Assembly: GCA_017475405.1 (NCBI GenBank)
Contig: JAFVFN010000020.1
Location: forward strand, 52,149-116,148
Length of the DNA stretch: 64,000 nt
DNA from: Elusimicrobiaceae bacterium
GTDB lineage: Bacteria; Elusimicrobiota; Elusimicrobia; Elusimicrobiales; Elusimicrobiaceae
Direction: 5' to 3'
Both the position numbers and the translations under genes were made by a program. Of the stretch, positions 27,142-35,568 are shown piece by piece. The notes below the pieces were generated by a model that saw only the letters and a program-made list of their open reading frames with translations, was not told the DNA's origin and did not search any database. Each line of letters opens with the position of its first letter. Position 1 is the first letter of the stretch.

Positions 27142-27162
27142 ATAAACATATTTTTTGTTTAT
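27142..27162. promoter_or_regulatory. Operator 2 (upstream) of the RloA-like gene
   Basis: Second 21-bp inverted repeat ATAAACA-N7-TGTTTAT, one base upstream of the -35 box. Its centre is 63 bp from that of operator 1, close to six helical turns, so proteins bound at both sites would face the same side of the DNA. Confidence 0.6.
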
Positions 27163-27229
27163 TTGAAAATTTCCTATTATAAAAATTTGATAAAAAATTA
27201 TGCAGAGCCTATTAATCTAATAAAATAAT

Positions 27230-27270
27230 ACAAATTCTTATTACTTTGTATAATACGAATTTGTTATAAT
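27230..27270 (+). promoter_or_regulatory. Inverted repeat and -10 boxes upstream of darT
   Basis: ACAAATTC (27230-27237) and GAATTTGT (27257-27264) are inverted copies 19 bp apart, enclosing the palindrome GTATAATAC (27248-27256). TATAAT occurs at 27249-27254 and again at 27265-27270, 43 bp before the darT ATG. The arrangement suggests an autoregulated toxin-antitoxin promoter; no clear -35 was found. Confidence 0.4.
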
Positions 27271-27312
27271 GAAAATGATGTATTAAGGGATATTATCATA
27301 TATATCGTACAT

Positions 27313-27963
27313 ATGCCAATAAAACTGTATCATATCATACACTTTGATCGATTAGATTCCATATTACATGATGGCTATTTGTTCTGTAATGAAATGATGC
27401 AAAATAAGTCATCAGTCGGAACTTCTATTGGCATGGATAAGATTAAACAAAGACGCACCAACTTACACTTAAAGCCCACATACCCGGATTTGACGGTAGG
27501 GCAATGTGTTCCTTTTTACTTTTGTCCTCGCTCTGTGATGCTATATGTCCTGCACTGCGGTAATGCGGAAGGATTAACTTATCATGGCGGGCAAGAACCG
27601 CTGGTGCATCTCGTATTTGACCTACAGCATGTTTTGCAATGGGCTCAGTGCAATCATGTAAGAATCTGTTATACTTCGTCAAATGCTGGCAGCAGGTATT
27701 TCAAGGTTTTTACGGACTTTGACAACATTACGACTAATCTCAATTGGCAAGCAATCGACTCTACTCACTGGGCAGGTCGGGGAATAGACGCCTCTGTTAA
27801 GGAGCAAAAACAGGCGGAATGTTTGGTAGAAAATAAGTTATCATCCGATTTAATAGAAAATATTGGGGTACATAATGCCGCAATTGAACAAAAGGTTCAA
27901 AATACACTCCACAAATATAATCGGTCCATTCCCGTACAGATCCGATCGGGTTGGTATTATTAA
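27313..27963 (+). CDS. darT: DarT DNA ADP-ribosyltransferase toxin
   Basis: 216 residues of the DarT family (DUF4433). Family landmarks are LYHIIHFDRLDSILHDGYL at the N-terminus, the SIGMDKIKQRR arginine block (R47, R48), VPFYFCPRSVMLYVL, YHGGQEPLVHLVFDL, and the catalytic glutamate in KQAECLVE (E169). Characterised DarT enzymes ADP-ribosylate thymidine bases in single-stranded DNA, halting replication; some variants defend against phage. All expected catalytic residues are present, so the toxin appears active. It is followed 11 nt later by its antitoxin gene. No Shine-Dalgarno sequence precedes the ATG. Confidence 0.93.
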   Translation: MPIKLYHIIHFDRLDSILHDGYLFCNEMMQNKSSVGTSIGMDKIKQRRTNLHLKPTYPDLTVGQCVPFYFCPRSVMLYVLHCGNAEGLTYHGGQEPLVHLVFDLQHVLQWAQCNHVRICYTSSNAGSRYFKVFTDFDNITTNLNWQAIDSTHWAGRGIDASVKEQKQAECLVENKLSSDLIENIGVHNAAIEQKVQNTLHKYNRSIPVQIRSGWYY

Positions 27964-27974
27964 GAGGGACTCGT

Positions 27975-28997
27975 ATGATTAAATACACTACAGGAAATAT
28001 ACTAGAAGCCACTACGGAAGCGCTCGTAAATACAGTTAATTGTGTGGGTATTATGGGTAGAGGTATTGCCCTTCAATTTAAAAAGCAGTTCCCGGAGAAT
28101 TTTGTTGCCTATCAAAAGGCATGCGCAAATCACGAGTTGAAACCCGGTAAAATGTTCATTTTTGCACAGCCTACATTAAAAGATACTCGCTACATTATTA
28201 ACTTCCCAACCAAAAGACATTGGCGGGGACGCAGTAGAATGGAAGATATTCAAACAGGCTTACAGGCACTCAAACAAGTAATTATTGAGCATAATATTCA
28301 ATCCATTGCGATTCCTCCGTTGGGTTGCGGATTGGGGGGATTATCGTGGAGTGAAGTAAAACCGTTAATAGAAAAAGAGCTTCAAGATTTAACTCAAATA
28401 CAAATTATTGTGTATGAACCTGCTACCAATATTACCCATATTCGGGCAAAACAGGTACCGCATCTGACTCCGTGTCGGGCAGCTCTTCTTGTGTTAATGA
28501 ACCGCTATTTGGAAGGGTTATTAGACCCCTTTGTCACCTTGCTTGAAATTCACAAGCTTATGTATTTCTTGCAAGAATCCGGACAGCCATTACGCTTGGA
28601 GTATACAAAGGCCTTGTATGGTCCATACGCCGTTAATTTACGTCATGTACTTAATCTATTGGAAGATTATTATATTAAGGGATATGAAGGAGAAGATAAT
28701 CCTAATACAGATATTTCGTTATTACCTGGTGCCAAAGAGGAGGCCTCACAACTCTTACAATCACAGCCTCTGTTGAGTAGCCATATTCAAAAAGTATCAG
28801 ATCTCGTCAACGGTTTTGAAACTTCGTTTGGACTTGAACTGTTGTCTACGGTTCATTGGGTTATCAAAAAAGAACATAAACAACAATTGCCTGATATTAT
28901 TGAGGCCGTATATGGGTGGAATGAAAAGAAGCGTAAATTTTCAGAAGAACAAATTAAGATTGCCCATGATACACTTATGCAGTATGGATGGGTATAG
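27975..28997 (+). CDS. darG: DarG macrodomain antitoxin
   Basis: 340 residues. The N-terminal macrodomain (about 1-155) has YTTGNILEATTEALVNTVNCVGIMGRGIALQF and IPPLGCGLGGLSWSEV, the ADP-ribose binding loops of DarG. The enzyme removes ADP-ribose from thymidine, reversing DarT. The C-terminal portion (about 170-340) is the domain that in DarG binds and neutralises DarT. The start is fixed at ATG 27975 by AGAGGGAC upstream; an in-frame TTG at 27951 is inside darT. The pair is a complete DarTG system. Confidence 0.93.
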   Translation: MIKYTTGNILEATTEALVNTVNCVGIMGRGIALQFKKQFPENFVAYQKACANHELKPGKMFIFAQPTLKDTRYIINFPTKRHWRGRSRMEDIQTGLQALKQVIIEHNIQSIAIPPLGCGLGGLSWSEVKPLIEKELQDLTQIQIIVYEPATNITHIRAKQVPHLTPCRAALLVLMNRYLEGLLDPFVTLLEIHKLMYFLQESGQPLRLEYTKALYGPYAVNLRHVLNLLEDYYIKGYEGEDNPNTDISLLPGAKEEASQLLQSQPLLSSHIQKVSDLVNGFETSFGLELLSTVHWVIKKEHKQQLPDIIEAVYGWNEKKRKFSEEQIKIAHDTLMQYGWV

Positions 28998-29109
28998 GAT
29001 AAGTGTTTCAAGTTAAAAAATAGCTATTATCTTTTGAGGACGACAATATGTTTCGGTTTACATTGAAACTTGATTTTTTCCGTTGCAGAAGCTATTTCAT
29101 CTTAATTAG

Positions 29110-29391
29110 ATGGATCGAAGACGTAGACAAGTAAGTGATACAGCTAGTGATATAGCTAGTGATATAGCTAGTGATCTTGTCACAATGGAGAACAAAATCG
29201 TATCATTTTGTCGTACAGAGAAGACATCTAAAGAGATACAAGATTTTACTGGATATAAGAGCAAAGTATATTTGATAAGACGTTTTTTAGCTCCTCTTGT
29301 AAAAAAAGGACTTCTTAAATTAAAATTTCCGAATAATCCAACACATCCTAGACAAAAATATATAGCTGTACCAAATTCTAATGACAAATAA
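29110..29391 (+). pseudogene. Truncated C-terminal fragment of an AlbA_2/COG2865-type gene
   Basis: 93 codons: about eight residues, then a repeat tract (S-D-x-A units, residues 9-24), then a winged-helix domain ending RQKYIAV. The end is similar throughout to the C-terminus of the intact gene at 6973 (YK.K....R.....PL...GLL....P....QKYIAV). The AlbA_2 and ATPase domains are missing; an in-frame TAG stands right before the ATG and no promoter or ribosome site is visible. It is most simply a 3' remnant, although expression as a small stand-alone DNA-binding protein is not excluded. Confidence 0.65.
29134..29181 (+). repeat. 12-bp tandem repeat (GATATAGCTAGT type) in the truncated gene
   Basis: About four units of 12 bp, the central ones identical and the outer ones diverged, encoding SD-T/I-A repeats. 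They sit in the same place relative to the winged helix as the ERHQ repeat of the intact gene at 6973, but with unrelated sequence. Confidence 0.85.
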
Positions 29392-29513
29392 TATGGGGAG
29401 ATTTGTTAAGTTACACAAAAAATATTTAAAAATGTGTAGATTAATAAATGGGTATTGATTTATATTTGTTAGATAAGTCGTATTTTTGCATACATAGCAA
29501 GACCAAAAAATAG

Positions 29514-29519
29514 TAAAAT
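29514..29519 (+). promoter_or_regulatory. Putative -10 box, 7 nt before mnmE
   Basis: TAAAAT at 29514-29519, seven bases before ATG 29527; no ribosome site. Suggests a leaderless start for the long mnmE-to-murG run. No -35 at standard spacing. Confidence 0.4.
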
Positions 29520-29526
29520 ATCTTAT

Positions 29527-30879
29527 ATGATATCGGGTACTATTTGTGCAGCGTCTAGCGGAACTGCCCCAGCGGCAGTCGCTGTGGTACGTTTATCCGG
29601 ACCGCAATCTTTGGAAATCCTTAACCGTATGCTCGCGCGCCCGCGTACGTGGCAGCCGCGTTGTCAAACATTCTGTACCCTTTTAGACGGCAGTGAAGTA
29701 CTTGATAAAGCCCTGATTACCTATTTTCAGGCACCTCATTCTTTTACCGGAGAAGACGTCGTAGAGTTTGCCATTCACGGTTCCCCGTACATTAAGGGTC
29801 GCTTACTGGAGCTGTTATGTGCCTACGGGGCCCGTCCCGCGCAGCGGGGAGAGTTTTCCCAGCGGGCTTTTTTAAACGGGAAGATGGACCTGGTGGAAGC
29901 GCAAGGGATTTGTGACGTGATTGCCAGCGGCAATAAAGCAGCCCACCAAGTTGCCATGGCACAGTTAGACGGCAAACTTTCTGCTCGTTTAACAGAACTT
30001 AAAACTACACTTTCCGAACTTTTAGCCCAAATTGAAGTGCGCCTGGACGATGTAGATGAGGAAATGACGCCTCTTTCCGAGGATTTTATTACCCGGGAAA
30101 CCCAAGCTGTGCTTACCCATATCAAGGCGCTGGCGGATACATTTTCCGTAGGGAGACTGATTAAAGACGGCCTCAAAGTGGCGCTGGTGGGAGTGCCCAA
30201 CAGCGGTAAATCCAGTTTACTCAATGCCTTAGTCGGCTTTGACCGGGCGATTGTGTCTGATCAGAGCGGAACCACGCGTGATACCGTCGAAGAAACCCTG
30301 GACATTAGCGGCCAAAAAATTATTTTAACCGATACGGCGGGTATTCGAGAACATGCTGTGGATATTGCCGAGCAGGAAGGGATGCGCCGCAGTGTGCGTG
30401 CCATGCAGAACGCGGACGTCATTGTATGGGTTACCGATGCTTCCTTGCCGTTGACGGACATGGAAACCCATTTATGGGAACAAATCAAGACTCAGCACAA
30501 ACGTACGCTCATTGTGTGCAACAAGGCCGATAAGACCGCGCAGCCGGCTGCTTTGCCCGCAGACACGCAGGGACTTAGCGTGGTGCGGGTTTCCTGTAAG
30601 ACAGGGGAAGGCATTGAAGAACTCAAGTCCGCTTTGACCCGGGATATGACGATCGCCGATACCGTGGACGGGGTACTGATTTCCAACCTGCGCCACTATG
30701 AGGCACTGATTAAGGCGCAAACGGAACTGGAAGAAGGGCTCCTTCAACTTAACAGCGGCGGTGAAATCATTGCCGAACATATCCGACAGGCCCTGCTGCA
30801 CTTAAAGGATCTCATCGGCGAAGTGACGCCCGATGACGTACTGGGTGTGATATTTTCTAAATTTTGTATGGGGAAGTAA
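29527..30879 (+). CDS. mnmE: tRNA modification GTPase MnmE
   Basis: 450 residues, normal length. The N-terminal folate-binding domain begins GTICAASSGTAPAAVAVVRLSG. The inserted G domain has G1 GVPNSGKSSLLNALVG at about residue 220, the DTAGIRE switch, and NKAD. The C-terminus ends FCMGK, the catalytic CxGK motif. With MnmG it installs the cmnm5 or nm5 group on the wobble uridine of several tRNAs. The partner gene mnmG starts on the next base, and the island of AT-rich genes ends right before it. First gene of a collinear run reaching murG. Confidence 0.98.
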   Translation: MISGTICAASSGTAPAAVAVVRLSGPQSLEILNRMLARPRTWQPRCQTFCTLLDGSEVLDKALITYFQAPHSFTGEDVVEFAIHGSPYIKGRLLELLCAYGARPAQRGEFSQRAFLNGKMDLVEAQGICDVIASGNKAAHQVAMAQLDGKLSARLTELKTTLSELLAQIEVRLDDVDEEMTPLSEDFITRETQAVLTHIKALADTFSVGRLIKDGLKVALVGVPNSGKSSLLNALVGFDRAIVSDQSGTTRDTVEETLDISGQKIILTDTAGIREHAVDIAEQEGMRRSVRAMQNADVIVWVTDASLPLTDMETHLWEQIKTQHKRTLIVCNKADKTAQPAALPADTQGLSVVRVSCKTGEGIEELKSALTRDMTIADTVDGVLISNLRHYEALIKAQTELEEGLLQLNSGGEIIAEHIRQALLHLKDLIGEVTPDDVLGVIFSKFCMGK

Positions 30880-32667
30880 ATGTTTGTTTGTGAAGATAAA
30901 TACGAGGTAATTGTCATTGGCGGCGGACATGCCGGCTGTGAAGCTGCATTGGTGGCTGCCAAACTGGGCGCCCGCACGCTGCTCTTAACACAGAGTCTGG
31001 ACAGCATTGCCCAAATGTCGTGCAACCCGTCTGTCGGCGGTATTGCCAAGGGGCAGATTGTTCGGGAAATTGACGCGTTGGGCGGTGCCATGGGCCGTGT
31101 GACGGACATTGCTTCTTTGCACTACCATTTACTAAACACCGGCAAGGGACCTGCCGTGCATTCACCGCGCGTGCAGTGCGATAAAAAGATTTACCAGTTT
31201 ACGTTCAAACATTTTTTGGAAAAACAACCCGGTCTGGACATCATGCAGGACGAAGTTGTCAAAATTGCCACGGACGATAAAGGTGTAAACGGCGTACTTA
31301 CCCTGCGCGGTACATTCTACCACACCCAGACCGTGATCCTGACAACGGGTACATTTTTGGCAGGTACCATTCACATCGGTACCGTTATGACGCCCGGCGG
31401 CCGCTATAACGATATGCCGGCCAATGCGCTTTCTAAGAACCTTCGAGACGAACTCCAACTTCATATGTCCCGGTTTAAAACCGGCACACCCATGCGGATT
31501 AACGCGCGCGGACTGGACTACTCCCAATTTCGGCCGCAACCCAGCGATCAGCCGCTGTGGACCATGAGTCACTTTACCGATATTAAAACCCTGCAGGACC
31601 GCCCGTTCGGGCAATGCTATATTACACATACCACCCTGGCGACCGATAAAATCCTGCGCGATAACTTCATGCGTTCTGCCCTGTACGGGGGGAACATCCA
31701 CAGCCAGGGACCGCGTTATTGTCCGTCCGTGGAAGATAAAATCAAAAAGTTTCCCGAGGTTACGTCTCACCCGCTGTTTTTGGAGCCGGAAGGATTTAAC
31801 ACCGAAGAATACTATATCCAGGGGTTTTCAACAAGTATGCCCGAGGACGTACAGCGCGCACTGATTGCCTCGGTGCCGGGTATGGAAAAATGCAGTATTA
31901 CCCGCCCCGGTTACGCCGTGGAGTATGATTATTCGGATCCGAAAGATTTATACCCTTCCCTGCAGCACAAGTCGCTCCCTGGTCTGTTTTTAGCCGGTCA
32001 AATTAACGGCACAACAGGTTACGAAGAAGCGGGGGGACAGGGATTAATGGCCGGGATCAACGCAGCGCACTATGCACAAGGCAAAGAACCCTTTGTGCTG
32101 CGCCGGGACGAGGCCTATATTGGGGTACTCATTGACGATTTGGTAACCAAGGGGGTAAATGAGCCGTACCGTATGTTTACGTCTCGGGCCGAGTACCGCA
32201 TTTTACTGCGTAACGACAACGCAGACCTGCGTCTTACGCCGCACGGACTGCGACTGGGACTGATTGATCCTGCGTACGCCGCCGCTTTTAAAAATTACCA
32301 GCACGTCTGTAAGCGACTGTGTAGCAACCAATCCGTTGACGTGCACAACCTAGATTTGGGACCGTGGCGTTTGGAAAACGCCCGGCGCTACGCGGACGTG
32401 CAGCATAAATACGCGGGCTACTTTGAGCGCAACCTCAAAGATGCCGAAAAACTGGCTAATTTGGACAATATCAAAATCCCGGAAGGGTTTGACCCGTCCA
32501 ACGTAAAGGGGCTGCTCTTTGAGAGTGCCCAAAAGCTGCGTGAGGTAAAACCGCAAACGTTGGGGCAGGCCAGCCGTATCCCGGGAGTAACCCCGTCGGA
32601 TATGCAGCTGCTTGCCGTACATATCGAGCGGTTTAGGAGACTTAAAAATGCTGCAAAAAATTCGTAA
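30880..32667 (+). CDS. mnmG: tRNA uridine-5-carboxymethylaminomethyl modification enzyme MnmG
   Basis: 595 residues, a little shorter than the E. coli protein. FAD-binding VIVIGGGHAGCEAALVAAKLG opens the protein; CNPSVGGIAKGQIVREIDALGG, GTFLAGTIHIG and GQINGTTGYEEAGGQGL are all characteristic. It acts with MnmE, using NADH, FAD and a folate one-carbon unit to modify the wobble uridine. It starts directly after the mnmE stop and its 3' end overlaps the ribosome site and first codons of rsmG. Confidence 0.98.
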   Translation: MFVCEDKYEVIVIGGGHAGCEAALVAAKLGARTLLLTQSLDSIAQMSCNPSVGGIAKGQIVREIDALGGAMGRVTDIASLHYHLLNTGKGPAVHSPRVQCDKKIYQFTFKHFLEKQPGLDIMQDEVVKIATDDKGVNGVLTLRGTFYHTQTVILTTGTFLAGTIHIGTVMTPGGRYNDMPANALSKNLRDELQLHMSRFKTGTPMRINARGLDYSQFRPQPSDQPLWTMSHFTDIKTLQDRPFGQCYITHTTLATDKILRDNFMRSALYGGNIHSQGPRYCPSVEDKIKKFPEVTSHPLFLEPEGFNTEEYYIQGFSTSMPEDVQRALIASVPGMEKCSITRPGYAVEYDYSDPKDLYPSLQHKSLPGLFLAGQINGTTGYEEAGGQGLMAGINAAHYAQGKEPFVLRRDEAYIGVLIDDLVTKGVNEPYRMFTSRAEYRILLRNDNADLRLTPHGLRLGLIDPAYAAAFKNYQHVCKRLCSNQSVDVHNLDLGPWRLENARRYADVQHKYAGYFERNLKDAEKLANLDNIKIPEGFDPSNVKGLLFESAQKLREVKPQTLGQASRIPGVTPSDMQLLAVHIERFRRLKNAAKNS

Positions 32668-33277
32668 TTTTGCCGCGCAGCTGGGACTGCCGCTTTCTTT
32701 GGCGCAGGCCGGGCAACTGTGTACGTACGCACAGTGTGTGTGGGACAAAAAGGACACACTTAATTTAACCAGTGCGGCAGATTTTAACGAGGTCATTGAG
32801 CGGCATATTTTTGACGGCCTGACGGCTGCTTGGCAAATTGCCCAGATCTGCAAAGGCAACCCGCCACCGCAGTTGGCCGACGCCGGTGCCGGATGCGGGT
32901 ATATCGGGATGAGCGTGGCCGCGGCATTGCCGCAGGCACATGTAACGCTTATTGAGAGTTTGGAGCGGCGCTGCAAGTTTATGAACTGGGCCGCGCTTAC
33001 GGCCGGGATTACCAACGTGCGTATTAAAAATACGCGTCTGGGGCAGGGAACACATTTTGCCTTTGACGTACTGACCGAACGCGCGATGGGGCAGTTGCCG
33101 GATATTTTTGATATTTGTATGGACGCGGTCAAACCCGGCGGAGTGTTTATGGCGTTTCAGGGGGAACATCCCCAAACCGCACATGTGTCATCCGGGGTAT
33201 GGAAAGAGCAAGTCTATCACCTGCCCTGCGACAACACGCCGCGCTATTTGGTACTATTTAAGAAAGATGATGCGTAA
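32648..33277 (+). CDS. rsmG: 16S rRNA (guanine-527-N7) methyltransferase RsmG
   Basis: 209 residues. LNLTSAADFNEVIERHIFDGL near the N-terminus and the SAM-binding ADAGAGCGYIGMSVAAALP followed by LIESLERRCKFMNW define GidB/RsmG. It methylates G527 of 16S rRNA. The ATG at 32648 has AGGAG at the right distance; the frame is open upstream to 32612 but only inside mnmG. The usual mnmE-mnmG-rsmG order is kept. Confidence 0.96.
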   Translation: MLQKIRNFAAQLGLPLSLAQAGQLCTYAQCVWDKKDTLNLTSAADFNEVIERHIFDGLTAAWQIAQICKGNPPPQLADAGAGCGYIGMSVAAALPQAHVTLIESLERRCKFMNWAALTAGITNVRIKNTRLGQGTHFAFDVLTERAMGQLPDIFDICMDAVKPGGVFMAFQGEHPQTAHVSSGVWKEQVYHLPCDNTPRYLVLFKKDDA

Positions 33278-34439
33278 ACTGTTTTTTCTGTTTGTGGGCC
33301 TGTGCTGGGTACCTGTATGGGAGGGGACCTTACAGTCGTTTGGTCTTAAAGATGTGGTCGATTCGCTCACAACGACTCCGAAACGATTTGCCGGACCGAC
33401 AGACAGTGCCAACAGCCGGGCAAGCACGATTGTGGAGACTCCTCCCGATGAATCCTACCGGGGACACGCCCAACAAATGCGACCGGATATTTCGGTCCCT
33501 CCGCCGCCCGGTACGTCCGAACCGGCTACTGCGCAGCAGGCACCCGCCAGTCAGATGGAGCAACTCATCTCGGGACTGGAGCGCGTGGCGTCCACGGTAC
33601 CGGCAGGCAATATGGACGATATTCCTCTGGAAGCGTACCGACCGGCCAATGCGGCTCAAAAAGTACGCTGGATTGCGCCGCCGCCCGGGTTTATGACGGG
33701 AGACACGTTTAATTACCTCATTTACCGGGAAAAAGATCCCGTCACTCCCAAAATTAAAAATATTTTAGATACCATTCACGGCAACCTGATGCTTGATTTG
33801 ACCCCGTTTACCATTGTGGCCAAACCGGGCAAAATCTTGGTTATGCTCTTTGACCAAAAAAAGTCGTATATGGATTTTACGCAGCGCCCTGCCTGGAGCG
33901 GTGCTTCTTCGGATCTGCAGTCGGACACGATGTACGTGATTGAAAAAACCGGATTTTATCCGCTGACCGTACATGAGCTGACGCACTTGTATTTTGATCA
34001 GTACTTTTTACCCAAGCTCTCGCCGTTGTGGCTTTCGGAAGGGATGGCGGTCTATATGCAGGTCTATGCTACCAAGCAGCAGCCCGGGTATGCCGTTAGC
34101 TGTCTAAAACAGATTTTGGAGACGGGGCACATGATCCCGTTTGAAGAAATGATGGACGCGCAGACGCTCAAAGACTGGCCCAAAGAAAAAGCACAGCTGT
34201 GGTATACACAGGCATACGGGCTGGTGGATTATTTATTAAATACTAGGTCTCGCGATGAGTTTTATAAGTTTTGCAGCGAGCTTAAAAACGGAACCCCCGT
34301 GTATCAGGCACTCTACCGCGCATACGGTATGCCGTTTAATAAGGTCAGTACCCTGCAAAACGTATGGCTGCACGATATCCAAAAAGCGTACAAAGAGGGC
34401 AAACTCTTACGTCCCCGCCAACCGGGAGGAAGACCTTAA
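33267..34439 (+). CDS. Secreted or periplasmic gluzincin-type metallopeptidase (peptidase MA-like)
   Basis: 390 residues. An N-terminal signal or anchor (RKLFFLFVGLCWVPVW) precedes a Pro/Ala-rich linker (about 30-140). The peptidase domain contains VHELTHLYFDQYF (HExxH, about residues 236-240) and, about 18 residues later, WLSEGMAVY with the third zinc ligand Glu. This is the peptidase MA family layout (PF13485). The substrate is unknown; the extracytoplasmic location and the position between rsmG and rsmH suggest an envelope role. Start ATG ATG at 33267 overlaps the rsmG stop; no gene of this type is standard in the dcw cluster. Confidence 0.8.
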   Translation: MMRKLFFLFVGLCWVPVWEGTLQSFGLKDVVDSLTTTPKRFAGPTDSANSRASTIVETPPDESYRGHAQQMRPDISVPPPPGTSEPATAQQAPASQMEQLISGLERVASTVPAGNMDDIPLEAYRPANAAQKVRWIAPPPGFMTGDTFNYLIYREKDPVTPKIKNILDTIHGNLMLDLTPFTIVAKPGKILVMLFDQKKSYMDFTQRPAWSGASSDLQSDTMYVIEKTGFYPLTVHELTHLYFDQYFLPKLSPLWLSEGMAVYMQVYATKQQPGYAVSCLKQILETGHMIPFEEMMDAQTLKDWPKEKAQLWYTQAYGLVDYLLNTRSRDEFYKFCSELKNGTPVYQALYRAYGMPFNKVSTLQNVWLHDIQKAYKEGKLLRPRQPGGRP

Positions 34440-35314
34440 TGTGGACCCATATCCCGATTATGGCGCGTGAAATCGCCCAATTACTGCTTGTGAACCCGCA
34501 GGGCACTTATATGGATGGTACCCTGGGACTGGGGGGACATACGAAGTATTTTTTAAGCCAGCTCGGCGCGCAGGCACGTATCTTCGGGTTTGACAAGGAT
34601 CCGCATGCCCTTGAAATGGCCCGCGAACGAGTGAATGATGCACGTTTAACAGCCTGCCATGCCGGCTATACCCATGCCCCCGAAGTACTGGCGTCCTACC
34701 ATGTTACGCAGCTAGACGGTGCGTTATTTGACCTGGGCCTGAGTTCCTATCAGTTGGACGATCCGACGCGCGGATTTAGTATTTTGCGCGAGGGGCCGCT
34801 GGATATGCGGTTTGACACGACGCAAACAACGAGTGCGGCCGATATCGTCAACACCTGGCCGCTTAGTGAGCTTGAGCGAATTTTTCGGGAATACGGGGAA
34901 GAAAGACGCGCCGCACAGGCAGCGCATGCGGTGGTAACGGCCCGGCGAACTGCGCAGGTTACCACAACCACGCAGCTTAAACAACTCTTAGAACCGGTGT
35001 TGGGACCTCAGCGCGGACGCATCCACCCGGCCACGCAGATTTTCCAGGCATTGCGCATTGCCTGTAATCGCGAACTGGAAAACGTTGAACAAATTGCCGG
35101 GGTGATTGACCAACTTTTAAAACCGGGAGCACGCGCGGCGGTGCTTACGTTCCATTCCCTGGAAGACCGCATGATTAAAAACCATTTTAAGGCACTGGCC
35201 GCTAAAGGCACCTGGAAACTTGTCAACAAGCACACCTTAACGCCATCATACGAAGAGGTGCGTCAAAACTCACGGGCACGCAGTGCCAAATTACGGGTGA
35301 TTGAAAGACTATGA
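34439..35314 (+). CDS. rsmH: 16S rRNA (cytosine-1402-N4) methyltransferase RsmH (MraW)
   Basis: 291 residues. THIPIMAREIAQLL, the SAM motif YMDGTLGLGGHTKYFL, GALFDLGLSSYQLDDPTRGFS and LTFHSLEDRMIKNHF are classical for RsmH. It methylates C1402 of 16S rRNA and usually opens the division and wall (dcw) cluster, as here. GGGAGG lies before ATG 34439, which overlaps the upstream stop (TAATG). The overlap with the ftsL-like gene is 4 nt. Confidence 0.97.
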   Translation: MWTHIPIMAREIAQLLLVNPQGTYMDGTLGLGGHTKYFLSQLGAQARIFGFDKDPHALEMARERVNDARLTACHAGYTHAPEVLASYHVTQLDGALFDLGLSSYQLDDPTRGFSILREGPLDMRFDTTQTTSAADIVNTWPLSELERIFREYGEERRAAQAAHAVVTARRTAQVTTTTQLKQLLEPVLGPQRGRIHPATQIFQALRIACNRELENVEQIAGVIDQLLKPGARAAVLTFHSLEDRMIKNHFKALAAKGTWKLVNKHTLTPSYEEVRQNSRARSAKLRVIERL

Positions 35315-35568
35315 AACAGCTTATTATTTTGCTTATCTGTTGTGTAATCGGATTTATTGTTACGTTTATCCACGTGGGCATCAGCCGCACGGGACGGGTT
35401 GTCAGCAAACTGCAGCAGGAAGTGGCGGTCAAAGAGGCACGTAACCAGTACGAGCAACTCGAAATTGCCCGCTTGTCCGGCCCGCAGGTTATTACTTCCT
35501 TTGCAGCTCAGGAACTGGGACTGGTACAGGCTAAGCCGCACGAAATTTTTGTATTGGACGCAAAGTAA
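35311..35568 (+). CDS. ftsL: FtsL-like bitopic division protein
   Basis: 85 residues: one membrane helix at 3-22 (LIILLICCVIGFIVTFIHVG) followed by a coiled-coil-prone stretch (VVSKLQQEVAVKEARNQYEQLE) and a C-terminal GLVQAKPHEIFVL segment typical of FtsL/DivIC proteins. Its place between rsmH and ftsI is exactly where ftsL lies in other genomes, which supports the call since the sequence family is weakly conserved. It would join FtsB/FtsQ in the divisome. ATGA-type overlap with rsmH; its TAA abuts the ATG of ftsI. Confidence 0.82.
   Translation: MKQLIILLICCVIGFIVTFIHVGISRTGRVVSKLQQEVAVKEARNQYEQLEIARLSGPQVITSFAAQELGLVQAKPHEIFVLDAK

Noticed and set aside
29048..29134. 28-codon frame with GAGGA before ATG 29048, overlapping the AlbA_2-type fragment
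   Set aside because: Good ribosome site but too short and featureless to call; it could be a relic of the upstream part of the broken gene.
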